Source of the DNA: Phanerochaete sordida
Lineage: Eukaryota > Basidiomycota > Agaricomycetes > Polyporales > Phanerochaetaceae
Reading direction: 5' to 3'
Assembly: GCA_019973155.2 (NCBI GenBank)
Contig: BPQB01000062.1
Coordinates: 1 to 64,000, forward strand
Length of the DNA stretch: 64,000 nt
The notes beneath the pieces were generated by a model, which ran no database searches, had not been told where the DNA came from, and worked only from the letters and a program-made list of their open reading frames with translations. How positions within the stretch are numbered: position 1 is the stretch's first letter; every line of letters begins with the position of its first letter. Below, one piece after another: positions 1 to 10,857 of the stretch. Made by a program: the position numbers and the translations under genes.

Positions 1-320
1 TGGCGTAGAGCGTGTAGGCGGAGCGGAAGTGCTTGGCGGCCTCGGCCGACTTGCCGCGGAAGGGTACCGGTTTCTCGACGAAGGCGATCTCGCGTGTCGT
101 GGCATTGACCGTTGCGTTTACCGTGGGTGCAGGGGCAGGGGCGGGCTGCGGCTGTGTGGCGAGGGCTCGGATGTCGACGGAGAGTTGCCGGATGTCAGCG
201 GACATTTGGGTGACTGCGTTGGCCATGGCGACGATCGCCTGAGCTACGGGGTCTTGTGGTGCCTGCGGGCCGGCGGGTTGCTGACCTTGCTGACCCTGCA
301 GCGGGGTGTTTTGACCGGAC
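1..320 (-). CDS. Gag-like protein of a Ty3/gypsy-type retroelement, N-terminal part, cut by the window edge
   Basis: On the minus strand an ATG at 320 opens a frame that runs off the window start. It begins MSGQNTPLQGQQGQQP, continues with a Gln/Pro/Ala-rich stretch and reaches VPFRGKSAEAAKHFRSAYTL, which resembles the start of the capsid domain of fungal Ty3/gypsy Gag proteins (family recognition from memory). The same frame is open upstream of the ATG to about 780, overlapping the 3' end of the next upstream ORF in the -1 frame, so translation could start upstream or by frameshifting instead of at this ATG. Protease, reverse transcriptase and integrase would lie outside the window. No disruption is visible in the part present. 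Confidence 0.6.
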
Positions 321-723
321 ATGTGGAGCGGAGGATGCGGCGGGGGCGAGGACGAAGGTGTTGGCACGTGCGAGCGGTACGAGGCAGGGGAACCGAGGGA
401 AACGTCGCTGTCGCGGGAGGGACCAGCGTCGGGGCTTGAGTCGGGAGTGTGCGGAGTGCTAATCGACGCGCTTGCGAAGAGGGAGCGTTGGGCTGGGACG
501 GCGAACTCGCAGACTCGTTGGCGTGTGGGCGCTGGTAGCGGTCCGAATCGGGGAGCGCTCTCACGATGCGGGCACGGTTGCTCACTGCAGGTTTGGAGTG
601 CGACGCCCTCGAGGTGGTAGTCGAAGACGCGACGACTATCGGGCGATCGGACGAAGACGTGAGGTGCGTTCGAGCAGTCGTAAGGCAGCGAGGAATCCAC
701 GATGAATTTACTCCTTAAACTAT

Positions 724-1449
724 CTAATCGAAATAGCCCGCGCGATCTATCGCGTACAGCTCGGCGGTGACACGACGGAGGTTATCCCTTAAACCTTTGA
801 AAGAAACTTCACCGATGGCGCGGAGTCCGGCGTCGTAGCGCTTCCACTCCTGGAAAGTGATGATGGCTTCGGGGCGGAGCAGTTCGCGGACTTCGCGAAC
901 GCGGCGGATCAGGCGCGCAGTCGCGGCGGCGTGGTCGGTGCGGATGTCGGAGTAGTCGAGCTCGTCGAAAGGGGTGAAGCGCTTGAGGACGGCGTTGAAC
1001 TTCGGCAGGTGGATGCCGAGGAGTTCGAGGGTGGTGTACTTGGGGACGTCGATGCCGACGCGCTTCGGAGCGATGGGCGTGTAGGTCGGGGCGGCGCTGA
1101 GGCGCTCTGCCAGACTACGAGAAGAAGAGGAGGCGGCGGTGTTGGCGCGAGCCTCGGCGGCTTCGCGTTCGCGGCGGGCTTGAACGGCTAGGCCGGCGCG
1201 GCGAGATGCGGCGATGGCCTCGTTGGTGACGGCGGCGATGGGCTTCGCGGGCAGCGAATGCGATGGTGGCGGAAGAGTGGAGACGTACTTGACGATCGCG
1301 TTGAGCTTGCGATCGGTCCACTTGGTGGGCTTGCCGGCCTCGCGACGACGGTCGAGGCGGTTGAGGAGGCTGTCGGGCAAGCGGCGCTTGATGCGCGGCG
1401 CGTTCGCGACGGGCGACGGCGAGCGACGGCGCGTTGTGTCTTTAGGCAC
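724..1449 (-). CDS. Retroelement-associated ORF1, basic protein of unknown function
   Basis: A 241-codon open frame immediately upstream of the Gag-like frame on the same strand. The product is Arg/Lys-rich at the N-terminus (RRRSPSPVANAPRIKRRLPD), Ala/Ser-rich in the middle, and ends in a more ordered region (ITFQEWKRYDAGLRAIGEVS). I recognise no domain. The first available start is GTG at 1449 and there is no ATG anywhere in the frame, so the real start may lie on an upstream exon or the frame may be degenerate. It ends in TAG at 724-726, inside the open stretch of the Gag-like frame. Its position suggests a leader ORF of the element rather than an independent gene. Confidence 0.4.
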   Translation of the reverse strand: MPKDTTRRRSPSPVANAPRIKRRLPDSLLNRLDRRREAGKPTKWTDRKLNAIVKYVSTLPPPSHSLPAKPIAAVTNEAIAASRRAGLAVQARREREAAEARANTAASSSSRSLAERLSAAPTYTPIAPKRVGIDVPKYTTLELLGIHLPKFNAVLKRFTPFDELDYSDIRTDHAAATARLIRRVREVRELLRPEAIITFQEWKRYDAGLRAIGEVSFKGLRDNLRRVTAELYAIDRAGYFD

Positions 1450-1710
1450 TGTCGCAAGCGATGAGCAACTCGTACGGAGTGCGCTGGACTGCGCGACTGC
1501 GACGTACTCGCTTTAAAGCAGGGGGAATAAACTTTATAAAACGGGAGTTGTGGGAGCGGTAGGGGAAGAGGTTTTGCCTAGGGCACCCGAGAGATCTCGA
1601 CCTAATGTTGCGGACCGAGGGTACAAACGCGGCACGAGGGACGACAGACGGGGACGACGACGACGAGGCGCGGCGGAGCGAGTCACGCAGCGACGCACAA
1701 CTTATTCAGC

Positions 1711-1807
1711 TGTCCGTATTGACCAAGATAACATTAGCGGTGTATTCTAAGTTACAAGCTGGGGCTTACCTGTCCGTATTGACCAAGAGGTCGAGATGAC
1801 GGACAGG
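1711..1807. repeat. 18-nt direct repeats with a nested inverted repeat in the putative LTR/leader
   Basis: TGTCCGTATTGACCAAGA occurs at 1711-1728 and 1771-1788, exactly 60 nt apart; the second copy is followed by the inverted complement of its first bases at 1799-1807. Regulatory repeats are common in LTR promoters, but the role here is inference. Confidence 0.7.
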
Positions 1808-1850
1808 CTACAGGAGCAGGGGTATATATACTACTGAGGGCTGCGCACGG

Positions 1851-2191
1851 ACCAGGCAATCATGTGATGTGAAGGTCGCGCGCGTTTCAGAGCGCTTGGG
1901 ATCGAAGGGCGAAACAGGTCGGAGATGCATCAGCGTGGCTGAGTATTCCGGCCCTTTCGGCGAGGCTGCGTCCGGGGAGTCATCAGGGATGATGGTTTCG
2001 GCCCGGGGAGATCACGAGGCTACGCGCAGAGCCCTGGGGCTGTTCTGACACGTGATGGACCGACAGTGACGCGCGTCAGGGACGCTGGCGGCTGTGGTGT
2101 GATGCGCCATCAGAAGCGCTGGCGTCTGTGCCACGCGCGTGCCCTGGGCGGCTATGACTCTGGATGCGTCGAGGGCTGCTCGAGCGCTGGA
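1851..2191. other. Non-coding stretch between the retroelement leader and the DUF6589-like remnant
   Basis: No convincing ORF, splice pattern or RNA gene seen. Confidence 0.4.
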
Positions 2192-3191
2192 TTAAACCAG
2201 GGAAAATCGCAATAAATCGGCGAAAAATAGGGCAGGACCGTCATATCCATGACAGCTCATTGTGATTCCGGTCTGGTGCAGGAGGTCGATGGCTTTGGCG
2301 TTGACTTTTTTGGCCTTCAGAAAGACTGTGAGAGCCTTCTGCCATTGACTTGCACTGCGTGAGCGTGCATACTGCAGCTGAGTGAAGATCATGACAGTGA
2401 CCTTGGCCCGGAATATGAAGTCAGACGATAGATAATGAATACTAGAAGAGACGTACAGCACTAAAGTCCTTGCGAGACTTTTTGTCCTTCTGCATATTGC
2501 CAAGCTTGCGCTTTTTGGCTGGTCGTAATAACCGCTGCATGGCTCCACGTATGAGCGTAAAAAGACTCGGAGCACCTGACGGACCAGATAACAACTGAGT
2601 TGCCTTTCGGAAGTCAAAGCTTGTGAGCTCTGCCTCTGAGACGCCGCTGCCCTTCGAGCGGAACAGGTGTGCTGTCTTCTCGAGCTCGCGGTCAGCAACT
2701 ACTGCAAAACAGTCTGCAGCAAATGCCTCCAGCGTCTCCGCAGCTCCTGCAGGGCGAACATAGTGAGACTTGGAAACTGACGACTTTGGAGGGCGATACA
2801 TGCAGGACAGTATCCCAGGCAGTTCAATACTATGAGTCAAACCAGTGCGTTCGTACTGGATTGTATCATGAGAAATCATTGCATCCTTTCCCCAGCAAAG
2901 GAGATCAAGATAAATAGCAGTGTCTAAGCCCTCAAGGCGTATGAACTCTATAATCCTGACCACCTTTGCTGTAAGATCAGCATCTGTGACGCTCTTGAGC
3001 TGCGCCTGCCGCTCTGCTGTGTGAAGCAGCTGCGGCGGCTGTCCAGGCACATTATCCCTCTCTGATACTGGATCCCACTCGGAACAGTCAGAGAGGCCGT
3101 CGCTTTCGTATTCTTCACTGCCTGGGACAAAATCCTCGCCCTCCTCATCGTCAGTCCATTCACTGTAGCTGCCGAACTCGTCGAGGTCCAT
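2192..3191 (-). pseudogene. Truncated DUF6589-like (repeat-associated) gene remnant
   Basis: The 5' part (ATG at 3191, frame to 2442) encodes an acidic N-terminus followed by KVVRIIEFIRLEGLDTAIYL and a LLCWG motif, resembling the N-terminal region of the large, repeat-associated basidiomycete DUF6589 proteins (recognised from memory). A second segment in another frame (about 2,400-2,192) encodes QWQKALTVFLKAKKVNAKAI followed by DLLHQTGITMS, like the next conserved block. A possible intron (donor GTACGT near 2456, acceptor near 2400) could join them, but the frame then ends at 2192, far short of the several-hundred-residue family length. Nothing downstream continues it. I read it as a 3'-truncated relic; a short expressed gene cannot be excluded. 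Confidence 0.45.
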
Positions 3192-4165
3192 GGTGGTCGC
3201 GTTGACTGAAGCGACGCCGCGACGCGCGCACGGTGACGGGCAATGTCACGAATGTGACCTGAGCCAGGAGTCACGCCCCCGAAGCTACCAGACGTTCAGG
3301 AGCCGGATGCACCGCTACATTCACATCCGCTACAAACTCCGAACGGCTGGTGCCGAGACTAGGCGGGAGCGCACTCACCGTCCCCAACAAGACCCGGGAA
3401 GGCGGAGCGGTTGCGGGGCGCCCAAAGGGCGGGCGCGGGTCTGATGGCGCGCGGCGCACGACGGGCGAGGCGGGAGGGGCCTTACAAGGGGCAGAGGGGC
3501 GGGAAATTCTCCAGCTTTTTCTCCACGGGTGCGACAAACGACGAGATCTATTACAGATCCGTGGGATCAGCGGATGTTTACTCTGCCACGGATACGTGAT
3601 CGATGGTGGGCTGGACAGGTGGTGTATGGCTACTGGTCTCCCTGTGATTTCTCAAGTGCGATTGAACACGAGAGGTTTTAGGGCTGTTGAGAACTTCGAA
3701 GTGCGGAAGCTTGCAGCAGGGTCGACTTGCTGCGGTACCTGACGCAATACAACCCGTCGTGACCTTTGCGTGATATAAGATTGAAATATAAACTGGATAA
3801 GACTCGTGACGGTGACCTCGAGCAGCTGGGTCGAAGCAAAGAGTGTCAGAAGTCGTCCCTGGTGAGGGAGAGAGCCAGAACAAATCCACGAAAGGAAAGC
3901 GAAGGCTTTGGATCCTAACATGCGCAAATAAATGAGGTCGCGCATCCCGCCCCTCGTCGTCGTGAACCTCGACATGCTCGACCATTCTGATTCTGCCAAC
4001 GAAATGTCGTGCTCACAACGCCAGACCGTACTGGCGCGACTCGCCAACCCTCCATCGCCCGTGATACTGCGCGCACATCCTGCTGCAGGGTCCTCGAACT
4101 TCCTGAAACACCGAGCGACAACACCGCCGTGATGCACGCCAGCCGTCCCCGTCCCACCTGCCTCC
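3192..4165. other. Intergenic region upstream of the NmrA-like gene
   Basis: About 970 bp with no supported gene. Long frames on both strands here are compositional or extend from the antisense of the NmrA-like exons. It presumably contains the promoter of the NmrA-like gene. Confidence 0.4.
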
Positions 4166-5405
4166 ATGTCTCTTCGCAAGATTCTGGTCGTGGGCTCGAC
4201 CGGCAAGCAGGGCAGCGCATTCGTGCGTGCTGCCGCGGCGCACCACCCCGAGGATCCTGCCAGCGACGCCTCATCCTCGCCCGACCCTCGCTTCCACGTT
4301 ATCGCCCTCACTCGCAGCCCAGCGTCGCCGGCAGCGAAAGAGCTTCTCGCACTTGGAGACAATGTCAGCGTCGCTGCAGGAGACCTGAACGACGCGGCCA
4401 GCGTGCGGAAGGTTTTCGAGGACGAAAAGGCGAAGCCGGAGGGCGGGATATGGGGCGTGTTCGTCGCACTGGCGTTCGCGGGGCTTGGCGCGGACCCAGC
4501 TGGTGAGATCGCGCAGGGAATGGTGCGTCTGTAATGCGGCTCTGAACCACGTCCGAAGCTCACTGTAGACTGTCTGGCCAGCTCATCACCGACCTCGCGT
4601 GCGAGTATGGCGTCAAGCACCTCATCTACTCCTCGGTTGAGCGTGGCGACGAAGCCCGAGACGACAGCCCAGCCTCCAGCCATTCTGCGAAGATTCAGAT
4701 TGAGAGGCATGTAAAGTCGAAGCAGGGATTGAACTGGACGTGAGTACGCCGGCTTCTCTCGTTGTATGCACCTCAACGTGCCGCAGGATCCTACGCCCCG
4801 CATTCTTTATGGAGAATTTCGATGGCTTTATCGGTCGCATCACACTCTCTGTGTTACGAGTCGGTCTGAAGAAAGACACGAAGCTGCAGCTCATTGTGCG
4901 CTCTTCATCCCCCTTGTATACTCCTGAAGCTCAACACGGACACCCAGGCTGCCGAAGATATAGGGCGACTTGGCTTTGCCGTCATGCGCTCCCCATCTGC
5001 ACACTCTGGGCAGTGCATCGCTGTTCTCGGAGATGCGCTCACCGCGCAAGAGCTCCAGGACGCATACGCTCGCGGGGCGGGCCAAGCGATGCCAGCCGTC
5101 CCCAACGCGCTCGCATATACCCTCAAGGCCATGAACAAACACGCGCGCGGCATGTGAGCCCCAGTGTTCGTGAAGGGAAGGGCCTACGCTGACGTATGAG
5201 ATGCAGTGTCGAGGCCATCGAGGACGTGAACGCTGACCGCGTCGCGTCTGGGACCAGCTTCGAGGAACTCGTCGTGCGCTGCCGCGAAATATACCCAGAG
5301 ATGCAGACCTTCGAGGCTTGGGCGCGTGCGCGTAACGCTCAGGCGGAACGGAAGGAGGGCTGGAACGGCGTGTCGCTCGCAGGACTGCTCCGCGGCCGGC
5401 TCTAA
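4166..5405 (+). CDS. NmrA-like family NAD(P)-binding protein
   Basis: Five exons give an unbroken 342-residue protein: 4166-4522, 4582-4739, 4787-4895, 4948-5153 and 5207-5405, all with phase-consistent GT..AG introns. The N-terminus RKILVVGSTGKQGSAFV is the Rossmann-fold dinucleotide-binding motif of NmrA/HSCARG-type atypical short-chain dehydrogenases. HLIYSSVERG and TILRPAFFMENF followed by KLQLI-AAEDIG are diagnostic later blocks. NmrA proteins bind NAD(P) and act as redox sensors or regulators instead of classical dehydrogenases; members range from nitrogen-repression regulators to NADPH sensors, so the specific role is open. Cytosolic or nuclear: no signal peptide or membrane segment. 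It converges with the MFS gene, with 62 bp between stops. ATG 4166 is chosen because it immediately precedes the Rossmann strand. Confidence 0.88.
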
Positions 5406-5467
5406 GCTTGTGCGTTCATACCGTGCTATCAATCGCTACTTGTACATTTGAGAACATAGATACACAC

Positions 5468-7739
5468 TCAGAGCGTGTACTTGAAGCTCGGCGCGCGGTC
5501 GCCCATCTCCCTGAACGCATCCGCATCGTACTCTATGCCCTGCTCCTTGAGCCGCGCCATCTCGCGCTCGCGCCGCGCGTTGATGCGCGAGTAGGCGAAG
5601 ACGGTCACCGCGAGGGAGAGCATGCCGAGGCCGACAAATATGAGCTCGATAGCGTCTGCAAGGACATTCAGCTTGGACATTGCTGTCAGACGTCAGGAAC
5701 CTACTGCCTAAGATGTACCGCGGCGCGTCCTCCGCGGTATAGAGGATCGAGCCGATTGCTGGCTCGGCTGGTCAGCGGCGGATTTCGCAGGAGGACCAGC
5801 ACAGACGTACACCCTGCGAAGTTCCCAAACGCAACGTTGATCGCAATCGCCGTTCCACGCTTGTACTGCCCGGCGGTATTGTTCGATATCCAGCTCGCGA
5901 TCGCCGGGAAGACCCCGAAGCTCCCGCCGACGCACGCGAACGTGCCGACGTACTTGACCGCGAAGTGCGCGTCCGAGATCTGCACGGCGAAGCCCGCGAG
6001 GCAGAGCGCGTGCCCGAGCAGCACGCACGGCCAGCGCAGCGCGCGCGCGTCCGAGAGCAGCGCGACGCCCACGCCGAGCAGCGCCGCGAAGACGTATGGC
6101 GGCACGCTCAGCAGCTGGCTCCGCGCCGCGCTGAAGCCGAAGTTGTTGATGATCGAGCTGCAGAGCGGTTAGAGGTGCGAAGGGCGGAGGAGCGCGGACG
6201 TACGGGAGGAAGAACGAGATGCCGTAGACTGTGAGGATGTCAGCCGGCGCAGCAGAGATGAGAAGCAGAGTCGACGTACGGGGGCCGACGAGCGAGACGA
6301 ACATGAGCGCGTGCGTCCACGTCTTGACCAGCTGCGTTCAGCGAGGGCGCCTTTTCATTCACAGGCTACTCACCTTCCAGTCCAGAAAGGCGGCCAGAAC
6401 GTAGCGCCAGCGGAACTGCTCCTGCTCGCCGACCGACGACCCGTCAAACTCTGCGCTGGTATCAGCGCAGTTCGACTCCAGGACAAGAAAGCGACCACCC
6501 ACTCGTGCGGTACACAACGTACGCCCGCTCTCGCGGCGTGAGGAACGACGCAGTGCTGGGGAAGTCGACCAGGACTGCGCCCCTCGTAAGCGCGCACAAT
6601 CTGGACCCTAGCACGGACACGCACTGAACAGGGCCGCGACACCAACGACGACGGTCACGATGCCCTCGATGATGAAGATCCACGACCAGCCCTCCTTCCC
6701 GCCGACGCCGGCCATGAACGAGATCGCGAACGCGAGCGCGCCGGAGAACGCGCCCGCGATCGTCGCGCCGCCCCAGAAGAGCGCGATGCGGTACTGCAGC
6801 GCATGCCGCGGGTACCACATCGACAGGCTGCGCGGGCGCTGTGGTGAGCGGTGCGCGCGGAGCGGAGGGGGCGCAGGGCACTCACTACCAGCACGCGCCC
6901 GGGAAGATCCCCGCCTCCATGGCGCCGAGCGCGACGCGCACGCCGACGAGCTGAGAGTAATTTGTGACGAGGCCTTGCAGAGCTCTATGTTGTGTGTCAG
7001 ATCATTTGTAACGCGTTCTAGTGAGGGGATAGAGCCACATGATTACGCCCCAAGCGATCTAGATATGCGATACGTTGAGACGAGGAAGGGCAGCTAGGGA
7101 GTTCTCTTGGACACACCGTGATGCCAGGGAGCCATCGCGATGGCCGAAATTTCTTCATGACCAAGCTTTGATAATTGTCAGGGTAGGGCTTAGCATGCTG
7201 CAGGGATGAATGGACCTCGAAGGGCATTCCAGCAGGATGTATGACTGAACGATTTATAGAACAAAATATGCGCGGAAATATAGTGCAGCGGCGCACCAGA
7301 AAATACAAGGCCAATGCATTGTTGTACCTGCTTCCTGTGAGATCCAGCTGAGTCGTGAGACCTTGGATCTTGGCGTTGCCTATGGATCCAGAGGTCGGGA
7401 AATATCTAGTGATACGCTGATCTACTCTCACCGATATTGCCTGGGAACGATGTGTTAGCTAGATTCGAGGCCGATTGGACTAGCGCAACACGCACTCCGA
7501 TCCATGGAGGAACATAGCTCCATCAATATGAGGATAGGCAGCAAACGCATGTCAATCTTCCAGTACAGTCGGCGCTGTTCGGCCTTCGAAAGCGTCGGGG
7601 CGGGACCTATGTCGTTTGTCTCGTCCACGCTAGGAATGCGTTCGATCATTTCGTTGGAAGCCTTTTCTGCCTCGATGTCAAAACCGAGCGCGTCATGCGT
7701 CTTCTGCAGCGCATGGTCTGGTAGGGTCGGTGACGACAT
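5468..7739 (-). CDS. MFS transporter, anion:cation symporter (Dal5/Tna1-like) family, copy A
   Basis: Multi-exon gene on the minus strand, ATG at 7739, stop at 5468. Exons join through DRSNIGNAKIQGLTTQLDLT, LLECPSS, RPSRWLPGITIAWGVI, LVTNYSQLVGVRVALGAMEA, WYPRHALQYRIALFWGGAT and FVSLVGP to SRINARRERE, the canonical order of the 12-TM allantoate/nicotinate/vitamin-type major facilitator proteins. N- and C-termini are cytosolic; the C-terminal tail after the last helix ends FKYTL. Exon 2 is a 9-nt microexon (7432-7440, GCAATATCG) that completes the DRSNIG motif at the end of TM1. Substrate cannot be read from the sequence; relatives import small organic anions such as allantoate, nicotinate, biotin or pantothenate. 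It is followed upstream by a paralogue in the same orientation, so the pair arose by tandem duplication. Confidence 0.88.
7432..7440 (-). other. 9-nt microexon of MFS copy A
   Basis: GCAATATCG (minus strand) lies between an acceptor (TTCCCAG) and a donor (GTGAGAG). Including it restores DRSNIGNAK across three exons, with one base contributed by exon 1 and two by exon 3 at the split codons. The identical 9 nt recur in copy B at 10206-10214. Confidence 0.85.
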
Positions 7740-8134
7740 GTTGCGCAACAGCGGAAAGCGAGTGTGGATTGTACCGGGGGAGGGGCACGGGGAACGCAGC
7801 TTCAGATTTCGCTCTGTATACCCTGTGCGCTGCACCGTGAGAGATATGTGAGCATCTGACCACCGCACCTGTCCCTAGCTCCTCCAACAGCTGAGAAACC
7901 AGCAAATAGCCTCTGTATCACAGCGCTTTTCACAGCGAAAGGTGCTTCCCGTGGGAACGATGCGCACTTGATGTGACGAATTGACTTGTAATGGGCGCGG
8001 AGATACATCGACTGCGGGACACGAAGTATACTGGTAGAGCGCGACGCTGGGTATAATCTGACTGAGGAGAAGATTCAATCATACATGCCTTCTGCGATGC
8101 GCCTGTATTCTGACATTCATCCGCGCATGGGGCT
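7740..8134. other. Intergenic, promoter side of MFS copy A
   Basis: About 395 bp between the start of copy A and the stop of copy B. No additional gene is supported. Confidence 0.4.
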
Positions 8135-10459
8135 TCAAAGAGTGTACCTGAAGTCAGGTGCCCAATCTCCCTGTCTTCTCCACGGGGCTGCGTCGTGGAC
8201 TTCGCCTTGCTCCTTGAGACGCGCCAGCTCTCGGTCACGCCACGCATTGAGACGCGCCAGCTCTCGGTCACGCCACGCATTGATTCGCGAGTAGGCGAAC
8301 ACTGTGACCGCGAGCGAAAGCGTGCCCAGACCGACGAACATCAACTCGATGGCGTCTACGGAAATCAAAGGGCCATGAGTCAGCGACATTTGAGCCTTCC
8401 CGCGTGAACCAGCGGAAACGTACTACCGAGGACGTAGCGTGGTGTGTCCTCCTCTCGGAATAGGATGGAGGCGATAGCTGGGCCGACTCAGTACTAGAGC
8501 TCATGTCGGATCCGCATTTGTGCCCACTTACCTCCTGCTGAGGTCCCGACGGCAACATTGATGGCGATCGCTGTGCCGCGTTTGTAATGCCCTGCTGTGT
8601 TATTCGCTATCCTGAGAGGGCTGAGCTCGCGCTGTATCGAGCACCCGGGTGTACTTACCAGCTGATAGCACCTGGGAAGACTCCATAGCTTCCCGCGACG
8701 CAGGCGAACGTGCCGAAGTACTTGGCCGCGAAGGGGGCGTTCGATACCTGGATGCCGTAGCCGAGTGCGCAAAGTGCGTGCCCTGCGAGCACGACTGGCC
8801 AGCGAAGCTTGTGGGCGTCCGATAGCCATGCGAATGTGACGCCGAGGGTAGCCGCGAAGACGTATGGTGGGACAGTCAGAAGTTGGCTGCGAGCTGCACT
8901 GAACCCAAAGGAGTTGATGATGGTCCTATGAGCGATGATTAATCATGACATCGAGCAGAGCCAGGAAGAGGCTCACGGGAGGAAGAATGTGATGCCGTAG
9001 ACTGCGGATGACGTTCATGTGTTTTCTGTGAAGAAACAAGGGCTCGAAAACGCACGAGGACCAACGTGCGACACGAAAATGACTGCATGTGTCCATGTCT
9101 GCGGGGTGGAGTGTTAGAGAGCGTTCCGCTTTAAAAGTCCTACACACCTTCCAGTCGATGAAGGCCGCCAAGATGTATCGCCAGTGAAAGGCTCCGTCTT
9201 CTCCAGACGCTGAACTATCTGTTTCTGTACGCGTCATCAGTGTATAACTATTCCAGATGTATTCGTCGCATACTTACTCGTGGCTTCCAGAACGTACTGT
9301 CTTTCTCCTGCAGTCAAGAAGGACGCGGTATCCGGGAAGTCAACCATGACTGCAGGTAGCCTGTCATTGTGCGCCATCTCGACCTCCGAATAAGTGTACT
9401 CACCAGACAACGCGACTAAGCCTACGATAATCGTGGCAAGTCCTTCGATAATAAAAGTCCATGACCAGCCCTCCTTCCCCCCTTCGCCCGCCATGAACGA
9501 AATCGCGAAAGCGAGCGCTCCCGAGAATGCACCTGCAATCGTCGCGCCACCCCAAAATAAGGCGATGCGAAACTGCAAAGCGTGACGCGGGTACCACATA
9601 GATAGGCTTCAGAGCAATGGTCAGTTACGCCTGATCAGAAGGAGGTTATTGAATACACCAACTACCAGCATGCTCCAGGGAAGAGTCCGGCCTCCACCGC
9701 GCCGAGTGCCACGCGTACGCCGACAAGCTGGGCGTAGTTCGTGACCAGACCCATGAGCGTCCTAAATGCGACCGACGTTCAGCTGGCGATCGGAAGGAAA
9801 TTAGAGTGTACAGCTACATGACGATGCCCCAAGCAATCTGATAGAAAATATAAGTCTCTGCACGAGTAACATGAGGCGAAGACAAACTGTTATACCGGGG
9901 AGCCAGCGCGAAGGTCGGAGCCGCTTCATTACCAAGCTACGATATATTTTGTAAGTCTGGATGATGGATGGCGACCGTGCAAGTCTACGGACCTCGCAGG
10001 ACATTCTAGAAGAATGTATGGCTAGCTATCCTCAGCGCAGAACGTGCTCTGTTATGGGGAGACCTACTAAAAAGTACAGGGCTAGCACGTTGTTGTACTT
10101 GCTACCAGTCAAATGCAGCTGCGTGGTGAGTCCTTGCAGCTTTGCGTTTCCTACGAAGTATAAATTTCAGCCCTGCGTATTCCATGCAACCTCGTGAACC
10201 CTCACCGATATTGCCTGCGAAGGTCGGCATCAGGGCACGCAGAACTCAACGCCTGCAGCATACCTCTGTCCAGAAAGGAGCACAGTAACATGACCGTCAA
10301 TATTGGAAGGAGTCGCATGTCGATTTTGCGGTACAGCCGGCGCTGCTCGGCATCAGACAGCACTGGTGAGCTCGCGACGTTGAGCTGATCCTCGACGGTG
10401 TTGCTTGACCCTTTGTCGTCGTGGCTGTCGGCGAGAAGTGATGTGGGCAGCTGATCCAT
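8135..10459 (-). CDS. MFS transporter, anion:cation symporter (Dal5/Tna1-like) family, copy B
   Basis: Paralogue of copy A with the same exon order: ATG 10459, first exon ending CSFLDRG, the 9-nt microexon at 10206-10214, then NAKLQGLTTQLHLTGSK, RPSRWLPGIT, WYPRHALQFRIALFWGGAT, VDFPDTASFL, NNTAGHYKRGTAIAINVA and the terminal exon DAIELMFVGLGTLSLAVTVF. All recognisable transporter blocks are present and readable through plausible introns, so it is probably functional. The N-terminal cytosolic arm is unrelated to that of copy A and about the same length. The C-terminal tail carries a duplicated 11-residue unit absent from copy A. Substrate unknown. It is divided from the AAA ATPase by about 400 bp; both genes run on the minus strand. 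Confidence 0.85.
8216..8281 (-). repeat. 33-nt exact tandem duplication in the C-terminal tail of MFS copy B
   Basis: The 33-nt unit at 8216-8248 is repeated directly at 8249-8281, encoding NAWRDRELARL twice in frame. Copy A has a single corresponding unit (NARREREMARL). The two units look identical, implying a recent in-frame slippage or duplication. Confidence 0.9.
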
Positions 10460-10857
10460 GATGTTTATGGCGGACAAGGGTTGGTGAGCTGAGGACTGAA
10501 TACGAAATTTGGCCAGGGATACAAAGCAATCGGATTGACTCACTTTTATGAAAGCCATGTTCAACTGCTTATCTGACGAAGCAAGCACAAATTTGACCTG
10601 CTCAGCTATCTCCAGCCTCATACGAAGGCGGAGAACTTGCGAAAACCTCTGTTTGACGTCGGGCATGTTGCTTCTCGTGGGAATCTTGCGATAGAACCGG
10701 CGCAATATCGTTATCGCGAAGCCCAATCGTAAGCTGTAACTGAGTCCAGAGCAAAACGGGTATTGGTACATTACACAAGATATCCAGAGCACTTCCATGA
10801 GTCCGTGATAGCACAGCAGATCTACATACGCATGCTGCGCGTGGGCCTCAGCCCAGT
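10460..10857. other. Intergenic between MFS copy B start and AAA ATPase stop
   Basis: About 400 bp without a supported gene; an open frame across it is the upstream extension of the MFS first exon. Confidence 0.4.

Larger units (their letters stand above)
1..1850 (-). mobile_element. 5' portion of an LTR retrotransposon (Ty3/gypsy-like), truncated by the window
   Basis: This groups the Gag-like frame, ORF1 and the non-coding DNA upstream of them (about 1,450-1,850), where a 5' LTR would be expected for a minus-strand element. That DNA holds two exact 18-nt copies of TGTCCGTATTGACCAAGA exactly 60 nt apart (1711-1728 and 1771-1788) and a 9-bp inverted repeat CCTGTCCGT/ACGGACAGG (1769-1777, 1799-1807). 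LTR boundaries could not be fixed because the 3' LTR is outside the window. Confidence 0.45.

Noticed and set aside
3652..4803. 383-codon minus-strand ORF
   Set aside because: Antisense of the NmrA-like exons and their upstream region; no domain resemblance and third-position GC bias explains the open frame.
4896..4929. 34-nt intron in the NmrA-like gene
   Set aside because: A 52-nt intron ending at 4947 has a better size and gives the conserved KLQLI-AAEDIG sequence.
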